This document shows, in pieces, positions 50,730-58,983 of a stretch of 64,000 bases of DNA. The notes beneath the pieces were generated by a model. It searched no databases. It was not told the origin of the DNA and saw nothing but the letters and a program-made list of their open reading frames with translations. Position 1 is the first letter of the stretch; each line of letters starts with the position of its first letter. This DNA comes from CAZSBG01 sp964605145. GTDB taxonomy: Bacteria; Zhuqueibacterota; Zhuqueibacteria; Thermofontimicrobiales; Thermofontimicrobiaceae. The stretch spans positions 1-64,000 of the forward strand of contig CAZSBG010000003.1 of NCBI GenBank assembly GCA_964605145.1, in the 5' to 3' direction. The translations under genes and the position numbers were made by a program.

Positions 50730-52181
50730 ATGTACATTCTTTCCATCGACCAGGGAACCACAGGAACCACGACTGTACTCTATGACTCAAACGGCAAAAT
50801 CGCTGCCAAAGCGTATCGCGAATTCACACAAATTTACCCCAGGCCGGGCTGGGTGGAACACGATCCCGGTGAAATCTGGCGAACTGTGGTGGACACCGTC
50901 ACCGAAGTTTGCGCTGGAAAAGCTGACGACATCGCGGCGGTGGGCATCACAAATCAGCGGGAAACAGCGGTCATCTGGGACAAAACGACCGGGCAACCCA
51001 TCCACAATGCCATTGTCTGGCAATGCCGGCGAACCGCCCCCATGTGCGAAAGCTTGAAACCCCGGCAAGAGTTGTTTCGCAGTAAAACCGGTCTGCCTCT
51101 AGACGCATACTTTAGCGGCACCAAAATCGCCTGGCTGCTTCAAAATGTAAAAGATTACAAGCTCGACAATTTGCTCTTTGGCACCATCGACACATGGCTC
51201 ATCTGGAAACTCACCGGAGGCAGGGTTCACGCCACCGATTTCACAAACGCGTCCCGCACTTTAATTTTCAATATTCTCGAAAAAAGATGGGATGAAGAAT
51301 TGTGCGACGTATTGGATATCCCACCATCCATTTTGCCACAGGTAAAAAAATCCATAGATGATTACGGCACGGTTCAATCCATACCGGCGATTAAAAATAT
51401 CCCGATTTACGGAGTGGCCGGGGATCAGCAGGCGGCGCTGTTCGGCCAGGCCTGTTTTGATCGGGGTGAGGCCAAAAATACCTATGGCACCGGCTGCTTC
51501 CTGTTGATGAACACCGGCCCGGAGCCCATTTTCTCAGGCAATGGCCTGGTCACCACGCTGGCCGTAAATGGACGGGGTGAACCATGTTTCGCGCTGGAAG
51601 GTTCCATTTTTATTGCCGGCGCAGCCATTCAGTGGCTCCGCGATGAACTCGGTTTCATCGATCAATCGTCGGAAAGCGAAGCCACCGCGAATTCCGTGGA
51701 AAACAATGGCGGCGTTTATATGGTGCCGGCATTTGTCGGACTGGGAGCGCCGCACTGGGACATGGATGCCCGCGGTATTATCACCGGTATTACCCGCGGC
51801 ATAAACAGGAATCATATTATCCGCGCAGCACTGGAATCCATGGCCTACCAGACGTTGGATGTTCTCAAAACAATGGAACAAGATACCGGCCTGGGCATTC
51901 AACAACTTGCCGTGGACGGGGGCGCAGTCAGCAATGATTTTCTGATGCAATTCCAGGCTGACATTTTGAATGTACCGGTGTTGCGACCGGTCATCATCGA
52001 GTCGACTTCTCTCGGCGCCGCGTATTTGGCAGGACTGAAAGCCAACGTGTGGCCCAATGCCGAATCGCTGACCGCGCTCAAGGATTATGAACGGGAATTC
52101 ACGCCGGCCATGGATGAAAACTCGAGAAGAGAACTCATTCAGGGTTGGAACAAAGCCCTTCGTCAGGCAATGACAAAGTAG
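50730..52181 (+). CDS. glpK: glycerol kinase
   Basis: A 483-residue FGGY-family kinase phosphorylating glycerol with ATP. MYILSIDQGTTGTTTVLYDS is the ATP-binding N-terminus. VGITNQRETAVIWDKTTGQP and IHNAIVWQCRRTAPMCE are diagnostic for GlpK, as are YGVAGDQQAALFGQACFDRG with KNTYGTGCFLLMNTG and the FGGY segment LAVDGGAVSNDFLMQFQADI. The ATG at 50730 gives the normal family N-terminus; upstream frame to 50574 is not coding. It is slightly shorter than the usual 495-500 residues. It follows a lipase-like gene. Confidence 0.96.
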   Translation: MYILSIDQGTTGTTTVLYDSNGKIAAKAYREFTQIYPRPGWVEHDPGEIWRTVVDTVTEVCAGKADDIAAVGITNQRETAVIWDKTTGQPIHNAIVWQCRRTAPMCESLKPRQELFRSKTGLPLDAYFSGTKIAWLLQNVKDYKLDNLLFGTIDTWLIWKLTGGRVHATDFTNASRTLIFNILEKRWDEELCDVLDIPPSILPQVKKSIDDYGTVQSIPAIKNIPIYGVAGDQQAALFGQACFDRGEAKNTYGTGCFLLMNTGPEPIFSGNGLVTTLAVNGRGEPCFALEGSIFIAGAAIQWLRDELGFIDQSSESEATANSVENNGGVYMVPAFVGLGAPHWDMDARGIITGITRGINRNHIIRAALESMAYQTLDVLKTMEQDTGLGIQQLAVDGGAVSNDFLMQFQADILNVPVLRPVIIESTSLGAAYLAGLKANVWPNAESLTALKDYEREFTPAMDENSRRELIQGWNKALRQAMTK

Positions 52182-52220
52182 CATGTAAGTTTCAAACACC
52201 AAGTATCAGGAGATTATTCA

Positions 52221-53063
52221 ATGAAAAAAATATTTCTGTTCACCCATTTGCTTTTGCTCATTAGTTTTCAGGCAAGGGCATTTGATTTTCCGGAAGTTAA
52301 CGGTTGGAAACCGGTCAGCGATATGACCACCTACAGCCCGGATAATCTGTACGAATACATCAACGGCGCAGCGGATCAGTACCTTGACTATGGATTTGTA
52401 CTGCTCCACACACGTGACCTTGACGGGGGCGCTGTCCAGGTAGCGCTGGACATCTATGATATGGGCAACCGCCTGAACGCCTTTGGGATTTATAAAACAG
52501 AGCGCCCGCCAAATCAGGAACGCCTCGCCATCGGCACCGAAGCCGTCATTTCGCCGCCTTATCAGTGCATACTGCTCAAGGATAATTTTTACGTGAAAGT
52601 CAACGTGTTCGAAGGTGAAATCACTGGCGAAACAGGTAAACAGCTCTTGAAGGCTGTCGCCGAAGCCCTGCCCGGTACAGCAAAATTTCCAACAGAACTG
52701 GAACTTCTTCCGGATGAAGGCAAAATTGCGGATTCAGAATCGTTCGCCAAAAATAATTATCTCGGACTGACTGAACTGAAAGATTGTGTATACGCCACCT
52801 ATAAAGATGGCGAGAAGACATTTCAGCATTTCATTTTGCTGCCAACCAATGTGGAAAACCTGAAAGAAAAATGGTATTCGGTGGCTTCTAAATGGAACAC
52901 AGTGCCCCATAAAAAATTTAGAATCATGTCCAGAAAAATTCCTTACAAAGGTCTGAACGGCGTTTTGCGGCTCGATAATAAAATTATTGGCGTCACCGAT
53001 TGCGCGGATGAAACAGAATTATTCAACCGACTTACTGCAGGAATAGAAAAGAATTATCAATAG
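52221..53063 (+). CDS. secreted DUF6599-like protein
   Basis: A 280-residue exported protein with signal peptide (KKIFLFTHLLLLISFQARA). The mature part starts FDFPEVNGWKPVSDMTTYSP and contains YEYINGAADQYLDYGF, the recurrent YEYINGAA motif of DUF6599 proteins (identified from memory), then ALDIYDMGNRLNAFGIYKTE. It forms a two-repeat alpha/beta layout by eye. The function of the family is unknown. CAGGAG precedes the ATG, and the gene starts 39 bp after glpK, so it may be cotranscribed. Confidence 0.7.
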   Translation: MKKIFLFTHLLLLISFQARAFDFPEVNGWKPVSDMTTYSPDNLYEYINGAADQYLDYGFVLLHTRDLDGGAVQVALDIYDMGNRLNAFGIYKTERPPNQERLAIGTEAVISPPYQCILLKDNFYVKVNVFEGEITGETGKQLLKAVAEALPGTAKFPTELELLPDEGKIADSESFAKNNYLGLTELKDCVYATYKDGEKTFQHFILLPTNVENLKEKWYSVASKWNTVPHKKFRIMSRKIPYKGLNGVLRLDNKIIGVTDCADETELFNRLTAGIEKNYQ

Positions 53064-53171
53064 AGAGTTCTTTTGACGCATTGTAATAGATGACGACAAA
53101 TTCGAACTTGTCAATTCAGATAAGCCGGGGAACCCGATATTTGAGTTTGCCGTTGAAATCTCATATTAATT

Positions 53172-55091
53172 TTATTTCAACAATTTGAAGCTCTGTTTTA
53201 TCTGTTTTGAGAAACATTCAAACTCCCGGAACAATTCTTTTTCAGCGCTAAATTTAAACAGATAGCCATGAACGCCATCGATCAGCAGGCAATTCTCGCT
53301 GACAACATGCACCAGCTCGCCATCATTTTCCTCATGGCTGAATTCAAACACAATCCTCGGTGCAATTTTTCCGGCGAGTTGAATATCTTCTTCATTCACA
53401 ATTTTGAAATTCTTCACCCGGCTTTTAATGATATTGATCCGGGAACTCAATATTTTTTTCTGAGAAGCTCCAGGGGGCACAGGGAACATCACAAGAAAAA
53501 ATCGGGCGCCGTCGATATGGCGCGGCATCATGGTCACGGTCGGCCGGGCACCTTCTGAAGCCGAGATGTGCCAGGAAGTATCCGGCGCAGAAATCACGCA
53601 CTGATAGTATTGATTGGCGTAGCACAATTCCTGCACCCCGGTGACCAGACTGGATTGGCTGCCGGTAGCTTCGGTGAATTCCAGGACGTCAACTTTCAAA
53701 TTATCCACCAGTTTGAACCGAAGCGGCTGCGTGCCGGCAAGCGTGGGACTGTCGATAAATTTAATGTGCGAGGCCGCGGACACAAAATTCCCGAATGTCG
53801 GATCCACGGCCAACCATTCGCCAAGCCACACTTCATTCCACAAATGGCCGATCCAGTGGCTGCCCTGATTGACCACGCCCAGCACCAACCGGCTTGGAAT
53901 CCCGGCAGCTCTGGTCAGTGACGCAAAAAGAATGGCAAACTCAGCACATTTTCCGCGGCGCTGTGCCAGCACTTCTGTTGCAGTGAGTGTTTCCGCCAGG
54001 TAATCGACGTTAATATTGGCCGAAATCCAGTTCAAAATGTCAGCGACTATCTGAAACGCGTCCCGTCCCTCTCCCGCTATCTGTGCCATCTGATTCTGAA
54101 TTGAAACGGCTCCCGGCTGAATGTAATCCGCATCACCCAAAAACGGATTGAACTGCTGCCCGCCAACGGGTACTGTGAGCGGCTTCGGTTTCGAAGTAAA
54201 TTTGGTCAATTTCAGCGTGGCCTTGAATTGTCCCCCCGCGCTGTCCAGTGTGACTAACGATTGCCGATTGTCCAGAAAATCGAAAATTTCTGGATGCACA
54301 TTTTTCCACTGCACTTCAATTTTTGCCCGATCCACATCGAACACGTTAGTAAATTCAGTATTGCTTTCTACGCGCAGCGACAATCCATCATCTGTCCTCA
54401 GATAGCTAATATTTTTTGCATCTGCCGAATCCGCAGCAAATTTATGGATATTCAATTCAATCAAATCCAAGCGCTGGATTCGCCCGTTACGGTCAATACA
54501 ATATTCCTGGGTTATCGCATTCTCAATTCGTGCAATCACGCTGTCCGTCGATTGATGCAGAATTTTGCAGTTTACAGTCTCAATTTCCCGGGAACGGGGA
54601 TTCAGGATTTTCAGGCTCACCTCATCCTCATGTCGATGCCGGAAAATCAGGTCAGCGAGCGCCACATCAAAATAGAATTCAAGCGATGCCAGCCTTTCCT
54701 GCCCGATCTTCTTCCCCTTTTCTTCAATCCACATCTCAAAACCATTATCCGCTTTTTTACCGGAAATGACCGCCTTTTTCACAGGAAAATCTATCCTGTA
54801 CTCAAAAGAAATGGGGCGCAATTTCGAATCCACAATGTAGCGACCTCTCAGCGCATGATCCTGTGGCCTCTCACCCGCAACATCGGCCTTTTGCAGGGAT
54901 TGGAACCGGTATTCGAAATTTCCATTTTCCAGACCTTTCATCTGAATATGCTCATAGCCAAATCCGGTTCCTTTGCGTTCCATTTTCAGCCAGTAATCCT
55001 TCTCCTGCCCCAAACATGGAGAGCTGAGTACATAAACCACCAAAGCGCACATTAGCGTAAATTGCCTGAACGTCATCATTTTTCCTGTCAT
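53172..55091 (-). CDS. secreted transglutaminase-like (cysteine protease fold) protein
   Basis: A 639-residue protein; the ATG at 55091 follows AAAGGA, and the first 25 residues are a signal peptide (FTLMCALVVYVLSSPCLGQ). After a 330-residue beta-rich N-terminal region comes a transglutaminase-like core with the triad in order: Cys in AQRRGKCAEFAILFASLTRA, His in NQGSHWIGHLWNEVWLGEWL and Asp in AVDPTFGNF. AGIPSRLVLGVV between them is also typical. The last 140 residues are another beta-rich domain. The substrate is unknown; such proteins may be proteases or crosslinking enzymes at the cell surface. Confidence 0.87.
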   Translation of the reverse strand: MTGKMMTFRQFTLMCALVVYVLSSPCLGQEKDYWLKMERKGTGFGYEHIQMKGLENGNFEYRFQSLQKADVAGERPQDHALRGRYIVDSKLRPISFEYRIDFPVKKAVISGKKADNGFEMWIEEKGKKIGQERLASLEFYFDVALADLIFRHRHEDEVSLKILNPRSREIETVNCKILHQSTDSVIARIENAITQEYCIDRNGRIQRLDLIELNIHKFAADSADAKNISYLRTDDGLSLRVESNTEFTNVFDVDRAKIEVQWKNVHPEIFDFLDNRQSLVTLDSAGGQFKATLKLTKFTSKPKPLTVPVGGQQFNPFLGDADYIQPGAVSIQNQMAQIAGEGRDAFQIVADILNWISANINVDYLAETLTATEVLAQRRGKCAEFAILFASLTRAAGIPSRLVLGVVNQGSHWIGHLWNEVWLGEWLAVDPTFGNFVSAASHIKFIDSPTLAGTQPLRFKLVDNLKVDVLEFTEATGSQSSLVTGVQELCYANQYYQCVISAPDTSWHISASEGARPTVTMMPRHIDGARFFLVMFPVPPGASQKKILSSRINIIKSRVKNFKIVNEEDIQLAGKIAPRIVFEFSHEENDGELVHVVSENCLLIDGVHGYLFKFSAEKELFREFECFSKQIKQSFKLLK

Positions 55092-55151
55092 ATTTGTCCT
55101 TTTCATTTTAACGATTACAAGCGAAATATTTTCATGTTTCGTTTGCACTCT

Positions 55152-55739
55152 TCACTTCAGTTTGTACATCATTAATGTAATCAGCGAAAAAAAGAAAATT
55201 GTCGAAAAAATATAACAGGGCATGAACAAACGAATGCTCAGCAAACCGCTCTGAATTAAAGGACTGATAATTACGGCAACAAAATAAATCATCACGCCAA
55301 GCGTGACGCCGGCGCCCTGGGTCATATCGAAATTTTGCTTTTCATCATAAATTTCAGATGTCCTTTCAATCCGCATAATCAATGCAATATAAATCCAGAA
55401 CAGCGCATACGGAAGAATAATCAATTTCCATAAAACGCTGCGTACAAACAGGGGATCGAATACAAATATCGATACAAGGCCAAAGCCGCCAAATACAATG
55501 CCAAGAATATTCAAGATGACAAAAACACCTTCATTCATTTCAATAACTTTTGCCAATTTCGTTTTTGGGATAAAATAATACAAAATACCCGCAATTACTA
55601 AAACAACAACAACGAAAAGTCCCCATCCGCTTGTTTCTATTTCATCTTCAAGATGAATAAAGACTTCCGAAACAATTCCGCCTCCGATTAAAATTAAAAA
55701 TAGCAAGACGCCGAATAATTTGTTGATTGTGGCACTCAT
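55152..55739 (-). CDS. uncharacterised multi-pass membrane protein paired with an XRE regulator
   Basis: A 195-residue protein with about six hydrophobic segments, such as LFGVLLFLILIGGGIVSEVF, GLFVVVVLVIAGILYYFI and VFVILNILGIVFGGFGLVSI. The ATG at 55739 follows GGAGGGAATT. I do not recognise it beyond a resemblance to DUF2178-type membrane proteins that are commonly encoded next to XRE regulators. It lies 18 bp downstream of the XRE gene and is surely cotranscribed with it. Confidence 0.65.
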   Translation of the reverse strand: MSATINKLFGVLLFLILIGGGIVSEVFIHLEDEIETSGWGLFVVVVLVIAGILYYFIPKTKLAKVIEMNEGVFVILNILGIVFGGFGLVSIFVFDPLFVRSVLWKLIILPYALFWIYIALIMRIERTSEIYDEKQNFDMTQGAGVTLGVMIYFVAVIISPLIQSGLLSIRLFMPCYIFSTIFFFSLITLMMYKLK

Positions 55740-55757
55740 AATTCCCTCCAATAAAAT

Positions 55758-55982
55758 TTATTTGTTCTCGTTTTCTGGCTCTTCAATAAGAAAGAACACC
55801 TCCTCCACCGGCTTGTTGAAAAAACGCGCCAATTTCAAAGCCAGCAACGCCGATGGCACGAACCGTCCTTTTTCCAGCGAAAGAATCGTCTGCCGTGTCA
55901 CTCCCACGGCTTTGGCGAGATATTCCTGGGACATCTCCCCCCTTTCGAAGCGACACCGCCTGAGTGTGTTTCCTAATTTCAA
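55758..55982 (-). CDS. XRE-family transcriptional regulator
   Basis: A 74-residue stand-alone helix-turn-helix protein of the YozG/HTH_3 type: RCRFERGEMSQEYLAKAVGV then TRQTILSLEKGRFVPSALLA for recognition helices, and LARFFNKPVEEVFFLIEE at the end. The start is a TTG with a near-perfect Shine-Dalgarno GGAGGTGA seven bases upstream. It precedes the membrane protein gene, and such pairs are usually autoregulated. Confidence 0.92.
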   Translation of the reverse strand: MKLGNTLRRCRFERGEMSQEYLAKAVGVTRQTILSLEKGRFVPSALLALKLARFFNKPVEEVFFLIEEPENENK

Positions 55983-56367
55983 TGAATCACCTCCGATCTG
56001 GTGAATGGTTTACTGGTGAGTGGTGAATTGTAAATTGGTAAATGGTAGCATCGTGGACTGGCCTTTTCATTTTAATTAAATTGATACGGTGAGATTTGGT
56101 AACATATTTCATACTAATTGTAAATCAAACTGTACACAATATACAAATGTAATTAGAAAATGTCAAGCTTTTTTTACATTTTGTTAGAATTATCTTACTT
56201 ATAAAAATAGTATTTGATGATAAGATTTATTTGTGAGAAAATTGAAAATGAAAAGACGCAGGACTTATTGCTGAAGAGATGGTCAAAATCCAATCAAAAG
56301 TTGCAGGTGTGAAAAGTTTTATTGAAAAATGAAAAACGATTGTTCATTCATGTACGAGATAATAGAA

Positions 56368-56598
56368 TCAACCGCCGCCGACTAATTGAAACAGCTTCAC
56401 CGAGTCTCCCTCCTTCAATGCATGAGTTAGCGGAACGCGCGAGCCATTCACCGCCACAAACGCGATTTCTTCCTTTGGCACACTCACCTGGCCAAGCACC
56501 CGAACGAGTGCGGATTTCTCTGGGAGGGTCAGTTCCAGCTCGGGATTGCCGTTGTTATACTTTTTCAGACTGCCGTGAAATGTTAGTGTTATTTTCAT
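56368..56598 (-). CDS. MoaD/ThiS-family sulfur carrier protein
   Basis: A 76-residue ubiquitin-fold protein: ITLTFHGSLKKYNNGNPELE at the first strands, VAVNGSRVPLTHALKEGDSV in the second half, and a C-terminal LVGGG ending in the Gly-Gly needed for thiocarboxylation. The family supplies sulfur for molybdopterin or thiamine. The AOR gene, whose product needs tungsto- or molybdo-pterin, lies 2.4 kb away on the same strand; MoaD-like genes often accompany AOR genes, so a role in that cofactor is likely (inference). Confidence 0.87.
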   Translation of the reverse strand: MKITLTFHGSLKKYNNGNPELELTLPEKSALVRVLGQVSVPKEEIAFVAVNGSRVPLTHALKEGDSVKLFQLVGGG

Positions 56599-56936
56599 TA
56601 ATTTCAGCCCATTATTTGAGATAAATTTTATTTGCCTTGAATTGAAAGAGAAAAATACAAAAATTGTAGAAAGATGTCAACCTGATTTTTAATTTTTTGA
56701 CATAGATAGCTTATGGCACATCAATGAATAAAGCGAAAAAATTAGATTGATCAGGAGTAATGTTAAACTATTTATCATATAATTTTTAAAACTATTGATT
56801 CATTCAATATTTTTTATCATAATGATGTGTTGTCACGAGTAACTTTACTGCCCCCTCTTTAGTTTTTTCTTATGCAGGTTTTTCTCGTTACACATTTTTA
56901 ATTTGATGTTCGAAATTACAATTCAAAACCAAAATA
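56599..56936. other. AT-rich intergenic stretch
   Basis: About 340 bp of non-coding DNA between the MoaD-like gene and the 299-bp element. Nothing specific is recognised; the promoter of the gene at 57257 may originally have ended here, just left of the element. Confidence 0.3.
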
Positions 56937-57235
56937 GTAACTATTCAGCCACCGAGTCACAAAGAACACGGAGAAAAATTCAATCAAAAATTGCCATCAT
57001 TTTTTGTAAATAGGATTGCCAAACAGTGAATACTATCTTTAAAAAGTTACATACATTAAAAACGAATTCATATTTATGCGAAGAATACGTATTGCATCAT
57101 GTTATTCTGTTTCCAAATAGTTAATGAAAATATATTTCAATCACATTATGAGACACACTTTCCGAAAATAATTCATGAGAATATCTCTGAGCCCTCTGTG
57201 TCTCGGTGGCATTTTTCATAAGGCTGAATAGTTAC
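56937..57235. mobile_element. GTAA-ended MITE, 299 bp, with perfect 8-bp target duplication
   Basis: Left end GTAACTATTCAGCC; right end GGCTGAATAGTTAC, its exact complement. An inner inverted pair (CCACCGAG and CTCGGTGG with nearby CACAGAGG-type words) extends the symmetry. It is bounded by CCAAAATA on both sides (56929-56936 and 57236-57243). There is no gene inside. GTAA ends with an 8-bp duplication suggest IS66-type mobilisation. It lies 21 bp before the ATG of the next gene, between its ribosome-binding site and any original promoter. Confidence 0.88.
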
Positions 57236-57256
57236 CCAAAATATAAGGATGATATT

Positions 57257-58627
57257 ATGGAGACTTTTGAATCCAAGGTCTCTGATATTTTTAAAGAAAA
57301 TCCCAGGCTTGCCAGAAAAATACCTGTTGTCATCCGGCAACTTTTCAAAGAATCCGAGGCTGAATTTCGAAGACGAATAAACAAAGCCTCAGAGCATGAA
57401 CAACAGGTCGAAATGATGAAACTTTTCGACATCCTATTCATTGATTACTATTTTGATGAGATTGAAGACAACTTTTTAGCCTGGGTCATCAAAAATTATC
57501 CGAAGCGATTCACCAGCTCTGAATTAGAAGAAATGCGGGCACAGGCTTTTTCACATCTCGATTATTATGAAATTCAGGAAGCGATACCGGGAAAGGGAAG
57601 CTATTTTAAATCCCTGACTACCAACACCGAAGGATTTTTGAAAGATATTTCTTCTTCTTCTGTTTTAGTCAAATGGGATATTCTTTTAGGGCGCTACTAT
57701 TTTTATCAAGACACATATTTTGCAACAGGTGCAACCTCTCTATATAGCCAGTCTGATAAGGAATACATTGTAGAACAAATCGAGAAAGCTAAGCAGGAAT
57801 ATTTCGAAGCCAATCCGGAAGCCGACCATGCTGAATTCGCTAAAAAACGTTGGGATATTTTTTTCAAGATTGATGACGGCCTGCGCGACAAGGCAAAGAA
57901 CAAAAAATTCTATACAACATTCGGCGAGCTTCAATTCTGCGAAGTTCGGTTCAATATAAAAAATTTCCAGGCAATATTGAATACGATTGATAATTTAGAC
58001 GAATTCGAGTTCGTCGAAGCCAAGACGATCCGAAGAGGAAAGAAGAAAAGATTAAATCGCTTCGAGTTTGATTGGCTTACACTGGGAATAGAGGACGAAT
58101 TGAATCCCATCCGCGTAACTGAATTTAATAATGGACTCATGTTAAAAACAGAGCGATTGGACGCCGACGGAAATAAAATCAGAAATGAAACAATAGGGAC
58201 TTTTTATCTGGATGTATTTCTGGGCCGGCTCGAAACAAAATCGCTGGAAATTGCCGAGTTTGCCAGGCACCATTTTGTGGATATTTTTGGGGGAGCGCTC
58301 ACGTTCAAGCGCATTAACAAGTTGGATATTGATATCAAATCAAAACTCGAAGCACAATCCGATGAGACTGAACCTCTTCCTGTAGGTGACATAGATCCAT
58401 CGCTGAAAGCCCGCGTAGAAGAACAGCTATTTCTGGATACGCTGGACGAAAAAATTCCCATGTTGAACAACAAAACGCCCCGCGAAGCCAGCCAAATCCC
58501 GGAACTGCGCCCCATACTGATAGACTGGCTCAAAAGCCTGGAAAACATAATGGAACGAAAGCAAAAATCAGGAGAATCCACGGCTTCCATTGAAAAGATA
58601 AAGAGGGAGCTGGGTATTGATTGGTGA
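57257..58627 (+). CDS. conserved-looking protein of unknown function
   Basis: A 456-residue soluble protein, rich in Glu, Lys and Phe. The ATG at 57257 has AAGGATG upstream; the open frame to 57206 is inside a transposon-like element and is not native. It is mostly helical, with no transmembrane segment. The middle contains KWDILLGRYYFYQDTYFATG, and the C-terminal part carries LDEKIPMLNNKTPREASQIP then ELRPILIDWLKSLENIM. This P-x-L-x-x-K-T-P-R-E-A segment recurs in various uncharacterised and SEC-C-associated bacterial proteins (recalled, not checked). No catalytic motif recognised. Confidence 0.65.
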   Translation: METFESKVSDIFKENPRLARKIPVVIRQLFKESEAEFRRRINKASEHEQQVEMMKLFDILFIDYYFDEIEDNFLAWVIKNYPKRFTSSELEEMRAQAFSHLDYYEIQEAIPGKGSYFKSLTTNTEGFLKDISSSSVLVKWDILLGRYYFYQDTYFATGATSLYSQSDKEYIVEQIEKAKQEYFEANPEADHAEFAKKRWDIFFKIDDGLRDKAKNKKFYTTFGELQFCEVRFNIKNFQAILNTIDNLDEFEFVEAKTIRRGKKKRLNRFEFDWLTLGIEDELNPIRVTEFNNGLMLKTERLDADGNKIRNETIGTFYLDVFLGRLETKSLEIAEFARHHFVDIFGGALTFKRINKLDIDIKSKLEAQSDETEPLPVGDIDPSLKARVEEQLFLDTLDEKIPMLNNKTPREASQIPELRPILIDWLKSLENIMERKQKSGESTASIEKIKRELGIDW

Positions 58628-58983
58628 GGGGAGGGGACACGAACCAATCTGATTCATTACAATCAGAACCTGACATTTACAATTCTATGCTAAATATTTT
58701 TAGCATGATCGGTTAGTCAAATCCGCCCTTTTTCCCTTTTGGGAGCAATTCCCTAAAGTTGTTAAAAACCGTTGAAACGGTTGTAATTGGTTTATTTGTC
58801 ATTGACCATCACCATAATAAATTATGGTGTTGATTTGATTCAACTGAGATTGAGCGAACACCACAATTTATTGTGGTGTTAACTGCATAATAAAATGAGA
58901 AATAATTTCAGCAGTTTTCAGTAGTGCTATTTCATAAAGAAAAATAGGAATTTATGGGACTTGCACCCGTCCCTTTTTATATT
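58628..58983. repeat. cluster of three short perfect palindromes
   Basis: AACCGTTGAAACGGTT (58767-58782), CACCATAATAAATTATGGTG (58810-58829) and AACACCACAATTTATTGTGG (from 58857, stem closing at 58880). The last two are variants of one motif (ACCAyAAT/ATTrTGGT). They sit between convergent genes and could act as terminators or be REP-like units. No gene in this stretch. Confidence 0.6.
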
